A stretch of 64,000 nucleotides of DNA, taken from assembly GCF_036099295.1 (NCBI RefSeq), contig NZ_CP107976.1, positions 62,001 through 126,000 on the forward strand. Reading direction: 5' to 3'. A program made the position numbers and the translations under genes. The stretch comes from Streptomyces sp. NBC_00358. Lineage in GTDB: Bacteria; Actinomycetota; Actinomycetes; Streptomycetales; Streptomycetaceae. Shown here piece by piece: positions 62,500 to 64,000 of this stretch. The first letter of the stretch is position 1. Each line of letters opens with the position of its first letter. The notes beneath the pieces were generated by a model that was not told where the DNA came from, did not search any database, and worked only from the letters and a program-made list of their open reading frames with translations.

Positions 62500-64000
62500 T
62501 CAAGGGGTGCGAAGTGCGCCGAGCGCGTGAAGTTCGGTGGCTGCTTCGTACTGGCGGGGGCTGTTGAGGGCGCGGAGAGCGTGGTGAGCGGTGGTGAGGG
62601 CCTGCTGGGCTTCGTTGTGGTGGCCGAGGCGGGCGAGGACGCGTCCCAGGTCGAGGCGTGCGGGTTCGGTCCAAGCAGCCGCTGACTGTGCCTCGAAGTT
62701 GTCCAGGGCATCGCGCAGGGGTTGCTCGGCTTCGCTCCAGCAGCCCAGGGCGGCGTAGTCGTTGCCGATGTTCTGCTGGGCGACGGCCCGGTACATTTCG
62801 GCGATGCCGACAGGTCCGGGGGGCCCGGCGCTGCAGATCGCCTCGGCACGAAGGTGGACGGTCAGCGCCTCGGCGGGGTGGCCCTGCTCGCGCAGGGTGG
62901 TGCCGAGGGTGCTGAGGACGCTGAGCCGGCCGAGGACGGCCTGGGTGGTGCTGAGCGCGCCCAGGCAGGCGTCCGCGTCGCGGAGCCAGGTGATCGCCTC
63001 GTCCGGGCGGCCGGTGCGGATCAGCGCTCCCGCCCCGTAGCCCAGCGCCCAGCCGACCTGCAGCCGGTCCCCTGCCTCGCGGGCCGCCTCGAGTGCCGCC
63101 TCGGCGGCCGCCAGCGCGGCGTGGTGGTCGTAGACGCAGATGTTGTACGCCCACGCCAAGTAGTTGAGGTGTACGGCTTCCTCCTGCCGACTGCCGAGTT
63201 CGCGGGCGGCGCGTGAGGACAACGAGAACACCTCGGCCCACAGCTCCCAGTGCTGGTTGAGGTCCGAAAACCAGTGCATGGCCTCGGCCACGCCGAGGAC
63301 GCGCCGGTGGCTGCCTGCCGCCGCGGCGCGGCGCAGGGCGGCGAGCCAGCTGTCCCGTTCGGCTTCGAGCCAGGCCCGGGCCGCATCCCGGCCGGCGGGG
63401 GCGGAGCACGGTTCGGGGTCACCGTATGGGGTGTCCTGGTGACGGTCGGCGTCGAACCGCAGTGCGGTAGCGGTGGCGCGCTGCAGGATCCACCGGTCCG
63501 CCCGCCCCAGTACCTCGCTGGTGCGCTCAGGACCGTCCTCAGATGCCAGTTGCTCGGCGGCGAAGACCTTGAGGAGGTCGTGGTACCGGTACCGTTCGGC
63601 GGCCGGGTGGGTGTGCAGGAGGCCGGCGTCGGCTAGGTCCTCGGCGTACTCGATGGCCTGGCCCATCGGCAGGTCGGCCAGCAGGGCCGCGACTTCCGGG
63701 CTGAAGTCGGGGCCGGCCGCCAGGGACGCCCGCCGGAACAGCAGGCGCGCCGCAGGGGCCAGCTGCTGGTAGGAAAGCATGAACGCCGCCCGTACCTGGA
63801 GGCTGCCGGCCTGCAGCGCGTCGAGGCGCCGTTCCTCGCCGGCTAACCGGGCTGCCAGCTTGCCGAGATGCTCGTCCGGCCGGGCCGCCAGGCGCTGGCC
63901 GGCGATCCGCACCGCGAGCGGCAGGCCCCCGCACAGGTCCACGATGTCACGGGCTGCCTGCGCTTCACGCTCCACCCGCTGCCTGCCGGCGATCCTCGTC
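62500..64000 (-). CDS. STAND/AfsR-type regulator, C-terminal part (5' end outside window)
   Basis: Enters from the right edge. Upstream part: REAQAARDIVDLCGGLPLAVRIAG (the GLPLA helix of NB-ARC/NACHT-type NTPases), LQVRAAFMLSYQQLAPAARLLF, GLLHTHPAAERYRYHDLLKVFAAE (winged-helix end). From about 220 codons in, TPR-type helical repeats follow (HLNYLAWAYNI, GRLSVLSTLGTTLREQGHPAEAL, NIGNDYAALGCWSEAEQPLRDAL). This is the C-terminal two thirds of an AfsR/SARP-like regulator or a related STAND ATPase; the N-terminus is beyond the window. Ends at 62500. Confidence 0.8.
   Translation of the reverse strand, partial: TRIAGRQRVEREAQAARDIVDLCGGLPLAVRIAGQRLAARPDEHLGKLAARLAGEERRLDALQAGSLQVRAAFMLSYQQLAPAARLLFRRASLAAGPDFSPEVAALLADLPMGQAIEYAEDLADAGLLHTHPAAERYRYHDLLKVFAAEQLASEDGPERTSEVLGRADRWILQRATATALRFDADRHQDTPYGDPEPCSAPAGRDAARAWLEAERDSWLAALRRAAAAGSHRRVLGVAEAMHWFSDLNQHWELWAEVFSLSSRAARELGSRQEEAVHLNYLAWAYNICVYDHHAALAAAEAALEAAREAGDRLQVGWALGYGAGALIRTGRPDEAITWLRDADACLGALSTTQAVLGRLSVLSTLGTTLREQGHPAEALTVHLRAEAICSAGPPGPVGIAEMYRAVAQQNIGNDYAALGCWSEAEQPLRDALDNFEAQSAAAWTEPARLDLGRVLARLGHHNEAQQALTTAHHALRALNSPRQYEAATELHALGALRTP

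Noticed and set aside
1..64000. tRNA or rRNA genes
   Set aside because: No cloverleaf with a GTTC-loop and CCA end or conserved rRNA stretch was noticed; a tRNA scan would settle it.

Overview
The window looks like chromosomal DNA of a Streptomyces (or very close actinomycete). GC is high with strong G/C bias at third codon positions, GTG starts and Shine-Dalgarno sites are common, and TTA codons are rare. Family content agrees: AfsA hotdog protein, DUF6247/RelE pair, DUF4383, DUF6262, DUF7336, replication-relaxation protein, Tat-exported enzymes and AfsR/STAND-type regulator. Many transposase fragments, frameshifted genes and decapitated regulators suggest a variable, arm-like region; that placement is inference. 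No rRNA, tRNA or CRISPR array was seen.

Region 1 (1-17 kb): tail of a Tn554-type recombinase with its DUF6262 partner, a SnoaL-like protein, a broken lipoprotein, L-ribulokinase (araB) fused in frame to a glycoside-hydrolase remnant, an MBL-fold lactonase-like enzyme, TetR and UvrD remnants, a phospholipase D-type protein, a secreted peptidase with VCBS repeats, and a PadR regulator divergent from a membrane protein across a clean inverted-repeat operator. A graveyard of IS630/IS110, IS21, IS5-like and ISAs1 transposases follows, with one small secreted protein inside it.

Region 2 (17-34 kb): DUF7336 protein, Sel1/TPR protein with a membrane partner, a DUF6247/RelE-like toxin-antitoxin pair, a broken ATP-grasp enzyme, a Tat-exported serine hydrolase with two TTA codons, a truncated replication-relaxation protein behind a 23-bp inverted repeat, a 2OG-Fe(II) oxygenase, several lipoproteins and secreted proteins, and a secreted HINT polymorphic toxin overlapping a DUF4279 immunity gene.

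Region 3 (34.8-43.2 kb) is the most intact block: a GntR/UTRA regulator, then a translationally coupled operon for 2-aminoethylphosphonate-type compounds (FAD oxidoreductase, PhnX-like HAD hydrolase, ABC ATPase, two permeases, binding lipoprotein), then a Tat-exported phosphodiesterase. An 11-bp direct repeat and a GTCTAGTC site lie before the operon. The logic is import of a phosphonate, oxidation of its amine, and C-P bond cleavage.

Region 4 (43.3-57.8 kb): membrane-anchored Mrr-like endonuclease, PAS-SpoIIE phosphatase, DUF427 protein, an AfsA-like signal synthase near an SDR and a DUF2071 gene with an in-frame TGA, remnants of a glycosyltransferase, an integrase and a HemC paralogue, an ECF sigma factor whose anti-sigma partner is degenerate, DUF4383, a Ser/Thr kinase, an SRPBCC protein, and a small secreted protein followed by a cytosolic gene that together look like an undescribed toxin-immunity pair.

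Region 5 (57.7-64 kb): ISL3 and IS5 transposase remnants, a degraded OLD-family ATPase/TOPRIM nuclease, an AT-richer orphan gene, and the C-terminal part of a STAND/TPR regulator running off the right edge.
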